This document shows, piece by piece, positions 1-7,686 of a DNA stretch of 64,000 nt (its first letter is position 1; each line of letters opens with the position of its first letter). Location: contig JAOHCW010000005.1 of NCBI GenBank assembly GCA_028095925.1, positions 1 through 64,000 on the forward strand. Direction: 5' to 3'. The position numbers and the translations under genes are program-made. Under the pieces are notes generated by a model. That model saw only the letters and a program-made list of their open reading frames with translations, was not told where the DNA came from and did no database searches. This DNA is from Aquiluna sp. (GTDB lineage: Bacteria > Actinomycetota > Actinomycetes > Actinomycetales > Microbacteriaceae).

Positions 1-333
1 CCGCCGCTTTTCCGCATCAAGTGGTCCAACGCCGAACACGAATATGTCTTTTCAGACCAAGAGCGTGATGACAAGATCGCGCAGGGTCAGAAGGACGGCA
101 AGAGGCTTCCGAAGGAAAACTCGATCCAGCGCTACAAGGGCCTTGGTGAGATGGACTACGACGAGCTCTGGGAGACCACGATGAACCCCGCAACCAGGAC
201 CCTGCTGCAGGTGACCCTGGACGATGCTGCTCTGGCAGACGAGATCTTCTCCACCCTGATGGGCGAGGACGTCGAGAGCCGCAGAAGCTTTATTCAGAAA
301 AACGCCAAAGACGTCCGATTCCTGGATATCTAG
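1..333 (+). CDS. gyrB: DNA gyrase subunit B, C-terminal end (partial)
   Basis: This open frame enters from the left edge and stops just before gyrA. The visible ~110 residues are the end of the TOPRIM region and the C-terminal tail of the type IIA topoisomerase B subunit, with the [10 protein letters not shown] segment and the typical ending KDVRFLDI. GyrB supplies the ATPase and, with GyrA, introduces negative supercoils. The 13-nt spacer to gyrA indicates one operon. The gyrB-gyrA order is typical of the actinobacterial origin region, which places this window near dnaA. The 5' part lies outside the window. Confidence 0.95.
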   Translation, partial: PPLFRIKWSNAEHEYVFSDQERDDKIAQGQKDGKRLPKENSIQRYKGLGEMDYDELWETTMNPATRTLLQVTLDDAALADEIFSTLMGEDVESRRSFIQKNAKDVRFLDI

Positions 334-346
334 GCAGGAGAGATAA

Positions 347-2851
347 ATGTCAGAAAACCAGATGGACAAGATAGAGCAGATCGACCTTCAGGTCGAAATG
401 CAGCGCAGCTATCTCGACTACGCGATGAGCGTCATTGTCGGGAGGGCACTTCCAGACGTTAGGGACGGGCTAAAGCCCGTTCACCGCAGGGTGCTTTATG
501 CCATGTATGACGGTGGCTACCGCCCCGACAAGCAGTTCTCCAAGTGCTCCAGGGTCGTCGGCGACGTCATGGGTCAATTCCATCCCCACGGCGACAGTGC
601 AATTTACGACACCCTTGTAAGGCTCGTTCAGGATTGGAACCTCCGTTATCCACTCGTCTGGGGCCAGGGAAACTTCGGTTCCCCGGGAAACGATCCGGCT
701 GCCGCCCCAAGGTATACCGAGTGCAAGATGGCACCGCTTGCCATGGAGATGGTGCGGGATATCGATGAGGAAACAGTCGACTTCCAGGACAACTACGACG
801 GTAGGACCCAGGAGCCAACCATCTTGCCCTCCAGGTTCCCAAACCTTTTGGTCAACGGCTCAATCGGTATCGCAGTTGGTATGGCAACAAATATCCCGCC
901 CCACAACCTAAGAGAGGTTGCCGAGGCGGCCAAATTCTCTCTTGAGCACCCAGAGCTTGCCGGCGAGGCACTTGTCGAGGAGCTCATCAAGATAGTCAAG
1001 GGACCCGACTTCCCAACCGGCGCTCAGATTCTCGGCCGCAGGGGCATCGAAGACGCCTATCGCACTGGTCGCGGCTCAATCACAATGCGAGCAGTTGTAA
1101 ACGTTGAAGAGCTTCACGGCCGCACCTGCCTAGTTGTAACAGAGCTTCCATATCAGGTGAACCCAGACAACCTAGCTTTGAAGATCGCGGAGCTGGTTAA
1201 GGAGGGCAAGCTCACCGGCATCGCCGATATCCGCGACGAAACCTCCGGCCGCACCGGACAGCGCTTGGTTGTAGTTCTCAAGAAGGATGCCGTTGCAAGA
1301 GTTGTTCTCAACAACCTCTACAAGTACACGCAGCTCCAGGAGAACTTCGGCGCAAACATGTTGGCCTTGGTCGACGGAGTGCCAAGAACACTTTCTCTCG
1401 ATGGCTTCATTTCACACTGGATCACCCACCAGATCGAAATCATCGTGCGCCGCACCCAGTACAGGCTCAAAAAGGCTGAGGAGCGCGCTCACATTCTTCG
1501 CGGCTACCTCAAGGCACTCGATGCACTCGACGCGGTAATTGCCCTGATTCGCAAGAGCCAGACCGTCGAAGATGCTCGCGATGGCCTCATTAAGCTGCTC
1601 AAGATCGATGAGCTGCAGGCCAGGGCGATTCTCAACATGCAGCTTCGTCAACTGGCTGCCCTCGAGCGACAGAAGATCATCGATGAGGCAGCTGAACTCG
1701 AAAACGAGATCAAGGGCTACCAAAAGATCATTAAGGACGAGTCGCTCCAGCGAAAGATCGTTGGCGAAGAGCTAGATGAGATCGTTGCCAAGTATGGTGA
1801 CGACCGCCGCAGCGAGATCATGATGGGCTTCGACGGAGATGTTACCGTTGAGGACCTGATCCCAGTGGAGGAGATGGTTGTTACCCTCACCTCTGGCGGC
1901 TACATAAAGCGCACCCGCTCCAGCAACTACCGCATCCAACACCGTGGCGGTAAGGGAGTGCGTGGTGCGAGTCTCAGGGCAGACGATGTGGTGCAGAACT
2001 TCATTGTCTCGACAACCCACCACTGGCTTATGTTCTTTACCAACACGGGCAGGGTATTCCGCTCCAAGGTTTACGAAATCCAAGAGGCCGGTAGGGACGC
2101 CAAGGGTCAGCACGTTGCAAACCTCCTAGCCCTGCAGCCAGACGAGCGAGTGGTCGAGGTCTTGGACCTCAAGGACTACCAGCAGTCGCCATATTTGGTG
2201 CTCGCTACCCGCAGCGGACTGGTCAAAAAGACCTCGCTTGAGCTCTATGACACCGCCCGCACCGGAGGCATCATCGCAATCAAGCTTCGTGACGGTGATG
2301 AGCTTGTAAATGCCATGCTCGTAAACGAAGAGAACTTCCTGTTGCTTGTCAGCCGCAAGGGCATGTCCATCTGCTTCAAAGCTGACAATGCGACGCTCAG
2401 GCCGATGGGACGCGACACTTCAGGTGTAGTGGGTATGAAGTTCCGCAAAGACGATGAGCTGCTATCGGCAAGCGTCATCGGCAGTGCCGGCTTCGTCTTT
2501 GTTGTCACCGAGGGCGGCTACGCCAAGCGCACAGCATCCGAGCAGTACCGAGTTCAGAACCGTGGCGGTCTGGGCATCAAGGTCGCAAAGCTTGACGAAA
2601 AGCGTGGCGATCTAGTCGGCTCACTGATCGTGGACGAAAACGATGAGGTGCTAGTTGTCCTAGCCTCTGGCAAGGTAATTAGAACCAACGCCAGCGAGGT
2701 CCCCGCTAAGGGCAGGGACACGATGGGTGTAGTGTTTGCTAGATTCGAAGAAGGAGACTCGGTGCTCTCGCTAGCTAAAAACAGCGAGCGAAACCTAGAG
2801 TCAAATGAAGAAGGAGCCGATGTTGGCGAGCCTGTTCAACCGGAGCAATAA
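347..2851 (+). CDS. gyrA: DNA gyrase subunit A
   Basis: Full-length 834-residue GyrA, the DNA breakage and reunion subunit of gyrase. The ATG follows a clear ribosome binding site (GGAGAG). The winged-helix region contains the quinolone-pocket motif [11 protein letters not shown] near residues 79-89, with Ser84 and Asp88 matching E. coli Ser83 and Asp87. The active-site tyrosine is in APRYTE (Tyr123). The C-terminal beta-pinwheel begins after about residue 500 and carries a GyrA-box-like QHRGGKG, which separates it from ParC. No intein is present. The last 32 bases overlap the next gene. Confidence 0.98.
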   Translation: MSENQMDKIEQIDLQVEMQRSYLDYAMSVIVGRALPDVRDGLKPVHRRVLYAMYDGGYRPDKQFSKCSRVVGDVMGQFHPHGDSAIYDTLVRLVQDWNLRYPLVWGQGNFGSPGNDPAAAPRYTECKMAPLAMEMVRDIDEETVDFQDNYDGRTQEPTILPSRFPNLLVNGSIGIAVGMATNIPPHNLREVAEAAKFSLEHPELAGEALVEELIKIVKGPDFPTGAQILGRRGIEDAYRTGRGSITMRAVVNVEELHGRTCLVVTELPYQVNPDNLALKIAELVKEGKLTGIADIRDETSGRTGQRLVVVLKKDAVARVVLNNLYKYTQLQENFGANMLALVDGVPRTLSLDGFISHWITHQIEIIVRRTQYRLKKAEERAHILRGYLKALDALDAVIALIRKSQTVEDARDGLIKLLKIDELQARAILNMQLRQLAALERQKIIDEAAELENEIKGYQKIIKDESLQRKIVGEELDEIVAKYGDDRRSEIMMGFDGDVTVEDLIPVEEMVVTLTSGGYIKRTRSSNYRIQHRGGKGVRGASLRADDVVQNFIVSTTHHWLMFFTNTGRVFRSKVYEIQEAGRDAKGQHVANLLALQPDERVVEVLDLKDYQQSPYLVLATRSGLVKKTSLELYDTARTGGIIAIKLRDGDELVNAMLVNEENFLLLVSRKGMSICFKADNATLRPMGRDTSGVVGMKFRKDDELLSASVIGSAGFVFVVTEGGYAKRTASEQYRVQNRGGLGIKVAKLDEKRGDLVGSLIVDENDEVLVVLASGKVIRTNASEVPAKGRDTMGVVFARFEEGDSVLSLAKNSERNLESNEEGADVGEPVQPEQ

Positions 2852-3224
2852 GCCCAAAGAGGCGAGAAAGCAGATCCGCCTTAAGCTCAGGGTTATCGAC
2901 GTCTGGTCAGCCACCAAAGTCGGCTTCTTTGTAGCGATAGCTGCCGGAATCGCGATTGTCGTGGGTGCCTGGTTAATTTGGTCGGTGCTCGCAAACTCCG
3001 GAGTCTTCTCCGCTGTTGGCGGGCTGCTGTCCTCTGTCCTGGGTGAGGCGAATGCCTTCAACCTCGAAGACGAGTTCTCTTTTGATAACGTCATGTCGAC
3101 GGCCGTAACCCTTGCGCTTTTGAACCTGGTTATCACCACCGCACTTGCAGCCATCTACGCTCTTATCTTCAACATGATCTCAAAGCTGGTTGGCGGTATC
3201 TCCCTTACCTTCACAAATAACTAA
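2820..3224 (+). CDS. DUF3566 membrane protein downstream of gyrA
   Basis: A 134-residue protein of the DUF3566 type that usually follows gyrA in Actinobacteria (Rv0007-like position). It has a short basic N-terminus ([20 protein letters not shown]), a membrane segment at about residues 35-58 and a second one near the C-terminus. The ATG at 2820 is preferred over the in-frame ATG at 2805. AGAAGGAG lies just before 2820, and the 2805 codon falls upstream of that site. Either start lies inside the gyrA 3' end, so the two genes are translationally linked. Its role is unknown; a link to gyrase or the cell envelope is only positional. Confidence 0.85.
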   Translation: MLASLFNRSNKPKEARKQIRLKLRVIDVWSATKVGFFVAIAAGIAIVVGAWLIWSVLANSGVFSAVGGLLSSVLGEANAFNLEDEFSFDNVMSTAVTLALLNLVITTALAAIYALIFNMISKLVGGISLTFTNN

Positions 3225-3236
3225 TCTTTTTGGGGT

Positions 3237-3265
3237 TTGTTCGCCGAGGGATTCTCTAGTAATGT
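3237..3265 (+). promoter_or_regulatory. Candidate promoter of tRNA-Ile/tRNA-Ala
   Basis: TTGTTC at 3237-3242 and TAATGT at 3260-3265 are 17 bp apart, placing a start about 7 nt before the tRNA-Ile 5' end. The match to a housekeeping consensus is fair. Not tested. Confidence 0.45.
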
Positions 3266-3278
3266 TGTGATGCTCTAC

Positions 3279-3352
3279 GGGCCTATAGCTCAGGTGGTTA
3301 GAGCGCTTCACTGATAATGAAGAGGTCGGAGGTTCAAGTCCTCCTAGGCCCA
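3279..3352 (+). tRNA. tRNA-Ile (GAT)
   Basis: A 74-nt cloverleaf. The acceptor stem GGGCCTA pairs with TAGGCCC and is followed by discriminator A3352. The anticodon arm CTTCA-CTGATAA-TGAAG carries GAT at 3313-3315, and the T arm is GGAGG-TTCAAGT-CCTCC. CCA is not encoded. It lies 34 nt before tRNA-Ala, the usual Ile-Ala pair downstream of gyrA in Actinobacteria. Confidence 0.97.
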
Positions 3353-3386
3353 CGGTGAGCACTTTCCGCCAGGGAATGCTCGCTTT

Positions 3387-3459
3387 GGGGACTTAGCTCA
3401 GTTGGTAGAGCACCTGCTTTGCAAGCAGGGGGTCAGGGGTTCGACCCCCCTAGTCTCCA
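3387..3459 (+). tRNA. tRNA-Ala (TGC)
   Basis: A 73-nt cloverleaf. The acceptor stem GGGGACT pairs with AGTCTCC (one G-T pair), discriminator A3459. The anticodon arm CCTGC-TTTGCAA-GCAGG carries TGC at 3420-3422. CCA is not encoded. The last 17 nt (3443-3459), the next three bases and the following terminator recur at 5157-5205 and, slightly degraded, at 6343-6391. This tRNA gene therefore looks like the integration target of the repeats to its right. Confidence 0.97.
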
Positions 3460-3464
3460 CAAGT

Positions 3465-3491
3465 AAAACCCCTCCTTCGGGAGGGGTTTTT
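3465..3491 (+). terminator. Strong bidirectional terminator after tRNA-Ala
   Basis: CCCCTCC (3469-3475), loop TTCG, GGAGGGG (3480-3486), with A4 before and T5 after. The symmetric A/T flanks should stop transcription from the tRNAs on the left and from the multicopper oxidase gene on the right (minus strand, stop at 3511). Two further copies of this hairpin end the repeats at 5181-5205 and 6365-6391. Confidence 0.9.
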
Positions 3492-3510
3492 CCTTATTGG
3501 CGTGCCACGT

Positions 3511-4995
3511 CTAGTGGGTATGCGCCATGGAGGAGATCATGTGGTTAGAAGGATCCAAACTTTCGTCGGGCTCCACAACCAGGTATTGCCCCATCATGCC
3601 TCGACCCTCGTGTCTCAGGAAGTGACAATGGAACATAAAGGGCCACCCGCCTGAAGAGACTTCCGGAAATGTTACGAGAAGCTCCACTGTGGTTTCCGGA
3701 GGGATAAGTACCGTATCTTTATCCCAGCGTTGATGCACCGCTGGCGGAGCTCCATCAACGCTAAGGACTCTGAATGAGACACCGTGGACATGGAAATTGT
3801 GCAGCTCACGACTATCTAGGTTTCTAACAGACCATGTTTCTTGTGTGCCAGCATGAACGACCTGATCAATTCGGTCCATGTGCATCATTAGGCCATTGAT
3901 TTCAACACCGGACATGTCAAATGCTCTAGTTCTTGCCACGTTGTCGAGGCTTGTTTCGGGCAAAGTGACCATCACGTCTGGCAACGCTCCCAGGTTTTGC
4001 AGAGCCGAACCAGCCCTGAACTCGAGCGTTGACTCGGAATCAGCTGGAGCACCGTTGTCATCATCAAGTAGAGAACGGTTGAGCCTGACGGTTTCTCCAG
4101 GCTCAAATGCAACAACGATTTCATATCGCTCTCCAGGAGACATCAACAAACTGTTTTCAACTACGGGCTTATCAAACAGCCCACCTTCGGAGGCAATAAT
4201 CGAAAAGTCCCTGCCATCGTCAAAGGAAAAATCAAACACGTCACCAATAGAGGCATTTAGAAGCCTTAGACGCAAGAGCGATGTCGAAACCTCGACATAC
4301 GGCTCATGCTGACCATTCACCAGCGTGAGGCTATCTCCCTGTCGAGAGCCGAAGAGTTCACCGATGAAATCAAGCGGATTGCCAGAAGACAAGCCAATTG
4401 GCGAATCGTGAACAATGATCGGAAGGTCGTCGACGCCGTAGTTTCTCGGAAGGTTCAATTTCAACTCAACGGCATCATCAACGATGAACATTCCTACGAC
4501 ACCGAGCTTGACATGGGCCTCTGACCTACCATGCAAGTGAGGGTGGTACCAATTTGTCGATGCAGCTTGCGAGACAGTCCAATGCGGTGACCAGATAGCG
4601 TTCATCTCGATTGGCTGATGCGGCCCACCGTCCATTTCCGCTGGAACGTGAAGCCCATGCCAGTGAAGGGTCGTATCTTCAGGGAGCGAATTTGCCACAT
4701 TGATCTTTATCTGCTCCCCATCTGTCACACGCAGTGTGGGCGCTAAGTAGTCGCCATTGATGCCCCAAGTTTCAATTGGCACATCAGACACGAACTCCGT
4801 TGTCCCAGCTTGCAGAGTCAGGTCAAACGTTCGAACAGATCCTTCTAACGTGGACTCAGCAAGCTCAGGCACGTTCAGGGGTTCAACAAACCCACCCAAA
4901 CGAGATTGGCTAAATACCCAGAGTTGGCTTCCACCGACAATTAGTGCCAACGTAACCAGGGTCCCAGTAAGAAACAACGCCCTTTTATTTTTCAC
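3511..4995 (-). CDS. Multicopper oxidase (CueO/laccase-like), membrane-anchored or secreted
   Basis: A 494-residue cupredoxin-fold oxidase with an N-terminal hydrophobic segment at about residues 6-25 and no twin-arginine motif. All four copper motifs are present: HWHG at 111-114, HPHLHG at 151-156, HNFHVHG near residue 395, and HCHFLRHEGRGMM from residue 456 with the type-1 cysteine and axial Met. Such enzymes couple oxidation of Cu(I), Fe(II), Mn(II) or phenols to reduction of O2 outside the membrane; the substrate cannot be read from sequence. The start is a GTG preceded by TACCCT and a 6-nt gap, consistent with a leaderless mRNA. It is the only gene in the segment between the tRNA-Ala 3' end and its first duplicate, so it is probably acquired cargo. 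Confidence 0.93.
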   Translation of the reverse strand: MKNKRALFLTGTLVTLALIVGGSQLWVFSQSRLGGFVEPLNVPELAESTLEGSVRTFDLTLQAGTTEFVSDVPIETWGINGDYLAPTLRVTDGEQIKINVANSLPEDTTLHWHGLHVPAEMDGGPHQPIEMNAIWSPHWTVSQAASTNWYHPHLHGRSEAHVKLGVVGMFIVDDAVELKLNLPRNYGVDDLPIIVHDSPIGLSSGNPLDFIGELFGSRQGDSLTLVNGQHEPYVEVSTSLLRLRLLNASIGDVFDFSFDDGRDFSIIASEGGLFDKPVVENSLLMSPGERYEIVVAFEPGETVRLNRSLLDDDNGAPADSESTLEFRAGSALQNLGALPDVMVTLPETSLDNVARTRAFDMSGVEINGLMMHMDRIDQVVHAGTQETWSVRNLDSRELHNFHVHGVSFRVLSVDGAPPAVHQRWDKDTVLIPPETTVELLVTFPEVSSGGWPFMFHCHFLRHEGRGMMGQYLVVEPDESLDPSNHMISSMAHTH

Positions 4996-5001
4996 GTGAC
5001 A

Positions 5002-5007
5002 AGGGTA
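5002..5007 (-). promoter_or_regulatory. Leaderless -10 of the multicopper oxidase gene
   Basis: Read on the minus strand, TACCCT is followed by 6 nt and the GTG start at 4995. No ribosome binding site is present, and I see no good -35 element. Confidence 0.5.
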
Positions 5008-5080
5008 GATAAGGTGGTTAGCTGCATCCTGGTTTCGCTTCGAATGCTCAGGAAATTGTCAGAACCTAGGTACAGCCATA

Positions 5081-5205
5081 AGCCCCAAAAACAGTCTGAT
5101 TTATAGTCTGATTTGGAGAGAACAGTCTCCAAACCGTTGGCTTGACGGGCTTAATAGACCCCCCTAGTCTCCACAAAGTGAAACCCCTCCTTCGGGAGGG
5201 GTTTT
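5081..5205 (+). repeat. att-like repeat, copy 1: arm segment + tRNA-Ala 3' end + terminator
   Basis: This ~125-bp unit recurs at 6266-6391 with only a few differences. The left part (5081-5156) is absent from the tRNA locus. It holds a direct repeat AGTCTGATTT (5093-5102, 5105-5114) and an inverted repeat TTTGGAGA/TCTCCAAA (5112-5119, 5126-5133) around a 6-nt centre. The right part (5157-5176) matches 3443-3462 of the tRNA-Ala 3' end base for base, then comes the TTCG-loop terminator. This is the structure expected of attR from an element that integrated at tRNA-Ala. The 281-base gap between the oxidase and the next gene holds only the oxidase promoter and this repeat. Confidence 0.85.
5181..5205. 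terminator. Terminator within repeat copy 1
   Basis: CCCCTCC-TTCG-GGAGGGG with AAA before and TTTT after, the same hairpin as after tRNA-Ala. It lies 72 nt past the stop of the leftward membrane-protein gene (5277), so it can serve as that gene's terminator. Confidence 0.85.
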
Positions 5206-5276
5206 ATTTTCAATTGCGGATTTAACCATAATTTTGAGCACGTCTCGTCACTTAATCGGGGACAGAAGCGAGCTCA

Positions 5277-6218
5277 CTACTTGGCTCCAGTTTTTAGGGG
5301 TACGTCCCTACGCGACCTGAAAAGCGAAAAACCAGTGCTTAGCATTCCAACAATCAAAATAATGCCTATAAAAATGAGCGTTATGGGCTGGACGATGGTT
5401 TCACCAAGAAGCGCCTGGACATAGGTAAAAGCAATGAGTAGAGCGTAGGCCACTGCTGTGCCGATGATTATGGCTCGACGGACGAAGTAGTTTGCAACCC
5501 CTATCGAGACGACTACTGCGATTAGAGGAAGAACTTGCAGAGCGTGCAGACCTAGAAAGTGGGAAATTCTGAGGTCTCCCGCTTGAGTAGACCAGCCGAG
5601 GAATGGCAAACCTGGCCCCCCGTCCGCTGCTCCCACGGTGTGGGCACCAGCAACACCAGCCCAGTTTTCCGGGAGAACCTGCTGTGGCTGAGGCGGGGTC
5701 ATTGTGAATGCAACTCCCATGCCAGCAAGTCCAAGACCAATGCTCCACCTGATGGCAAGCCGAAGATCAGCGGACATTCGCTGCGAGTTCCATAACCCAG
5801 TTGATAGTAAGAAAGTTGCTACCCAGACGATTGAAATAGCGGTTGCCATCAGACTCCAGACCGTGATGTTGAAAGGAGTGGAAACGTTGAAATGGCTGGT
5901 GGACCCCACAGACGCCATGCCCACAATAACCACAAGCTCAACTATTAACATGATGGCGATTACTTTTCCCATCTTGGAAGCCAAGCCCTTGCCTTTTTCG
6001 ATAAAGGTATAAAGCCAAGAAAAAGTTGTTGCATAAAAAGTTGCGGAGATAAGGAACTTAAGTGGCTTCTCCCATACCGACACCCCCAAGAGTTCGCGAG
6101 AATCGGTGGCGAAGAGCACCGAGACAACTATTGAACCGACAAGACTTGCAAGGGCCGTCGCATTCAGCAGTCTGTGACCTAGCAAGCCACCCAATTTGCC
6201 CTTCAAATAACCGCTCAC
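5277..6218 (-). CDS. Multi-pass membrane protein of unknown function, cassette cargo
   Basis: About 313 residues with eight or nine hydrophobic segments. I do not recognise a named family. A loop around residues 180-215 is rich in Pro and Gly (TPPQPQQV, GAHTVGAADGGPGLP) and is followed by HFLGLHALQVLP. The two histidines one helical turn apart, plus the earlier GAHTVG histidine, could bind haem or metal, but that is inference. The third of three consecutive GTG codons is chosen as start because TAGAAT lies exactly 6 nt before it; the longest frame starts at 6224. It is the only gene between repeat copies 1 and 2 and has the same orientation as the multicopper oxidase, hence probable acquired cargo. 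It is not a rhodopsin: no retinal-lysine helix is evident. Confidence 0.75.
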   Translation of the reverse strand: MSGYLKGKLGGLLGHRLLNATALASLVGSIVVSVLFATDSRELLGVSVWEKPLKFLISATFYATTFSWLYTFIEKGKGLASKMGKVIAIMLIVELVVIVGMASVGSTSHFNVSTPFNITVWSLMATAISIVWVATFLLSTGLWNSQRMSADLRLAIRWSIGLGLAGMGVAFTMTPPQPQQVLPENWAGVAGAHTVGAADGGPGLPFLGWSTQAGDLRISHFLGLHALQVLPLIAVVVSIGVANYFVRRAIIIGTAVAYALLIAFTYVQALLGETIVQPITLIFIGIILIVGMLSTGFSLFRSRRDVPLKTGAK

Positions 6219-6224
6219 CACCAC

Positions 6225-6230
6225 ATTCTA
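6225..6230 (-). promoter_or_regulatory. Leaderless -10 of the cassette membrane-protein gene
   Basis: On the minus strand TAGAAT is followed by 6 nt and a GTG start at 6218. The conserved repeat begins 36 bp further upstream, so the promoter is outside the repeat. Confidence 0.5.
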
Positions 6231-6265
6231 TGGATTGTGAGTTTTACGATTTGCTCGCAAGAACC

Positions 6266-6391
6266 AGCCCCAAAAAACAGTCTGATTTATAGTCTGATTT
6301 GGAGAGAACAGTCTCCAAACCATTGGCTTGACGGGCTTAATAGACCCCCTAGTCTCAACAAGGCAAAACCCCTCCTTCGGGAGGGGTTTTT
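6266..6391 (+). repeat. att-like repeat, copy 2
   Basis: Near-identical to 5081-5205, including the direct repeat AGTCTGATTT, the TTTGGAGA/TCTCCAAA inverted repeat (6298-6305, 6312-6319), the tRNA-Ala 3' remnant (6343-6361, one C shorter and with one C-to-A change) and the terminator. Observed differences are one extra A in the A-run, G to A after CAAACC, and small changes around the tRNA remnant. It marks the right end of the second cassette. The more degraded tRNA part suggests it is the older copy or lies under less constraint. Confidence 0.85.
6365..6391. terminator. Terminator within repeat copy 2
   Basis: Third copy of the CCCCTCC-TTCG-GGAGGGG hairpin with A4/T5 flanks. Its T-run ends against the stop codon (6393-6395) of the leftward small gene, so it serves as that gene's terminator. 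Confidence 0.85.
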
Positions 6392-6392
6392 C

Positions 6393-6587
6393 TTATGTCA
6401 GTAGAGCCAAGCCAACCATAACAACAATGACAATTAGCCCCGATACCTGGAGGAAAAGGTGGGCCTTGTCTTTCCAGAGCAGCGATGCTCTGGCGTGAAT
6501 GAGTCGATACGGCATCGCCGTGCTTTTAATCGCTCCGCCCCAAACCATGTAGAGGCCAAAAACAACGCCTATCCAGTAATAGTTCAT
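6393..6587 (-). CDS. Small membrane protein of unknown function
   Basis: A 64-residue protein with two predicted membrane helices, one N-terminal (YYWIGVVFGLYMVWGG) and one C-terminal (LIVIVVMVGLALL), separated by a basic loop. The ATG at 6587 is preferred over the TTG at 6596 because TAGGTT lies 7 nt upstream of the ATG, as in other leaderless genes here. It ends at the T-run of repeat copy 2 and may be the ancestral neighbour of the tRNA locus. I cannot assign a family. Confidence 0.55.
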   Translation of the reverse strand: MNYYWIGVVFGLYMVWGGAIKSTAMPYRLIHARASLLWKDKAHLFLQVSGLIVIVVMVGLALLT

Positions 6588-6627
6588 GAAAGCCAACCTA
6601 CAGCAGGCCCCTTCCGCTGAGGCGAGC

Positions 6628-6633
6628 TACTGT
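6628..6633 (+). promoter_or_regulatory. Leaderless -10 of the acyltransferase gene
   Basis: TACTGT, then 6 nt, then the ATG at 6640. There is no Shine-Dalgarno sequence. Confidence 0.5.
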
Positions 6634-6639
6634 AGATAA

Positions 6640-7686
6640 ATGGAGAGACTCGCATCTCTTGACAACGCAAGAGCCACCTTGCTTCTTCTTGGGGTGCTTT
6701 TTCACGCTTCTGTGTTTGTTTACCTGTACCAAAAGCCAGAGAGCCTGGGCGAATTCCTGCTGGTTGTTTACTTACACCAATTCCTGCACGTTTTTAGAAT
6801 GCCCGCATTCTTTGTAATCGCTGGCTTTTTTGCCTCTTATCTTCTGCAAACAAGGGGACCCAATAAGTTTCTCCGAAACAGGCTTCAGAGAATCGCCTTA
6901 CCGCTGTTGCTGTTTTGGATACCCCTCGTTTTTGCCAATAGTTGGACTAGTCAGGGCGCCTGGTTAACAGGAAGAAGCACTTTTGATGTTCTACCAATTG
7001 ATTTTGGACACCTATGGTTTCTTTATTTTCTGATCTTGTTCTGTTTGGTTTTGTGGGCTTTTTCTTCGCCGCTCCAAAAACTTTTGATTAAACGCGTCTC
7101 TCCACACCTGTTCCTGTTGTTTTTGGCAGCAGCCCTTCCCTTAATCCCCGGAGTATTTGACCAGGAGGGGACGCTAGCTACGAGTACTCGGATCTCGCCT
7201 GATCCAGGATTGCTGCTTCTGTACTTTCTAATATTCCTTTCGGGCGCACTTGCCTACAACCAGCAGGAACTTTGGCTGACTTTTCTCAGAAAGAGGGCAC
7301 TCTGGCTCTTTGCAGTCTTGCTGCTGAGCTTTACCATCTTCTTTGTCATCCAAGACTGGGGCTTGGCGGGAACCCGCTGGATCTATGCAGTTTCAGTGAT
7401 TTCCGGAACTTACGGTGTTCTGGGGTTGTTTCTAAGGTTTGCCACCAAACAGAACAAGGCTTTCAAGTTCATATCGGACGCCAGCTACTGGCTCTATCTT
7501 GTCCACCTGCCGCTTGTCTTTTTCTTCCTATTTAGCCTTGGAATAAATGGATTTGGTGCCATTGCAACCATCTTGCTAACCAGCGTGCTGACGATCGTGA
7601 TTGGACTAGTCACCTACAAGGTTTTTGTCAGGCACACCTTCATCTCGACCCTGCTGAACGGAAAACGGCACCCGCTAAGAAGCTAA
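6640..7686 (+). CDS. Acyltransferase family 3 membrane protein (OafA/MdoC-like)
   Basis: A 348-residue polytopic protein with about ten hydrophobic helices. The N-terminus RLASLDNARATLLLLGVLFHAS matches the acyltransferase-3 pattern (a conserved Arg/Asp region followed by the helix-1 histidine), and FRMPAFFVIAGFFASYLL fits the second conserved helix. Such enzymes move acetyl or succinyl groups onto extracytoplasmic glycans or lipids; the acceptor is unknown. The gene is visibly T-rich compared with its neighbours. Its stop overlaps that of the convergent nitroreductase gene by 4 bp. Confidence 0.85.
   Translation: MERLASLDNARATLLLLGVLFHASVFVYLYQKPESLGEFLLVVYLHQFLHVFRMPAFFVIAGFFASYLLQTRGPNKFLRNRLQRIALPLLLFWIPLVFANSWTSQGAWLTGRSTFDVLPIDFGHLWFLYFLILFCLVLWAFSSPLQKLLIKRVSPHLFLLFLAAALPLIPGVFDQEGTLATSTRISPDPGLLLLYFLIFLSGALAYNQQELWLTFLRKRALWLFAVLLLSFTIFFVIQDWGLAGTRWIYAVSVISGTYGVLGLFLRFATKQNKAFKFISDASYWLYLVHLPLVFFFLFSLGINGFGAIATILLTSVLTIVIGLVTYKVFVRHTFISTLLNGKRHPLRS

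Noticed and set aside
5277-6218. Actinorhodopsin as identity of the membrane protein.
   Set aside because: Helix number and the Pro/Gly loop do not fit, and I find no retinal-binding lysine helix or proton-carrier motif.
3492-6392. Insertion-sequence or prophage origin of the cassettes.
   Set aside because: No transposase, integrase, terminal inverted repeats or phage genes are present. The repeats are direct and correspond to the tRNA 3' end.
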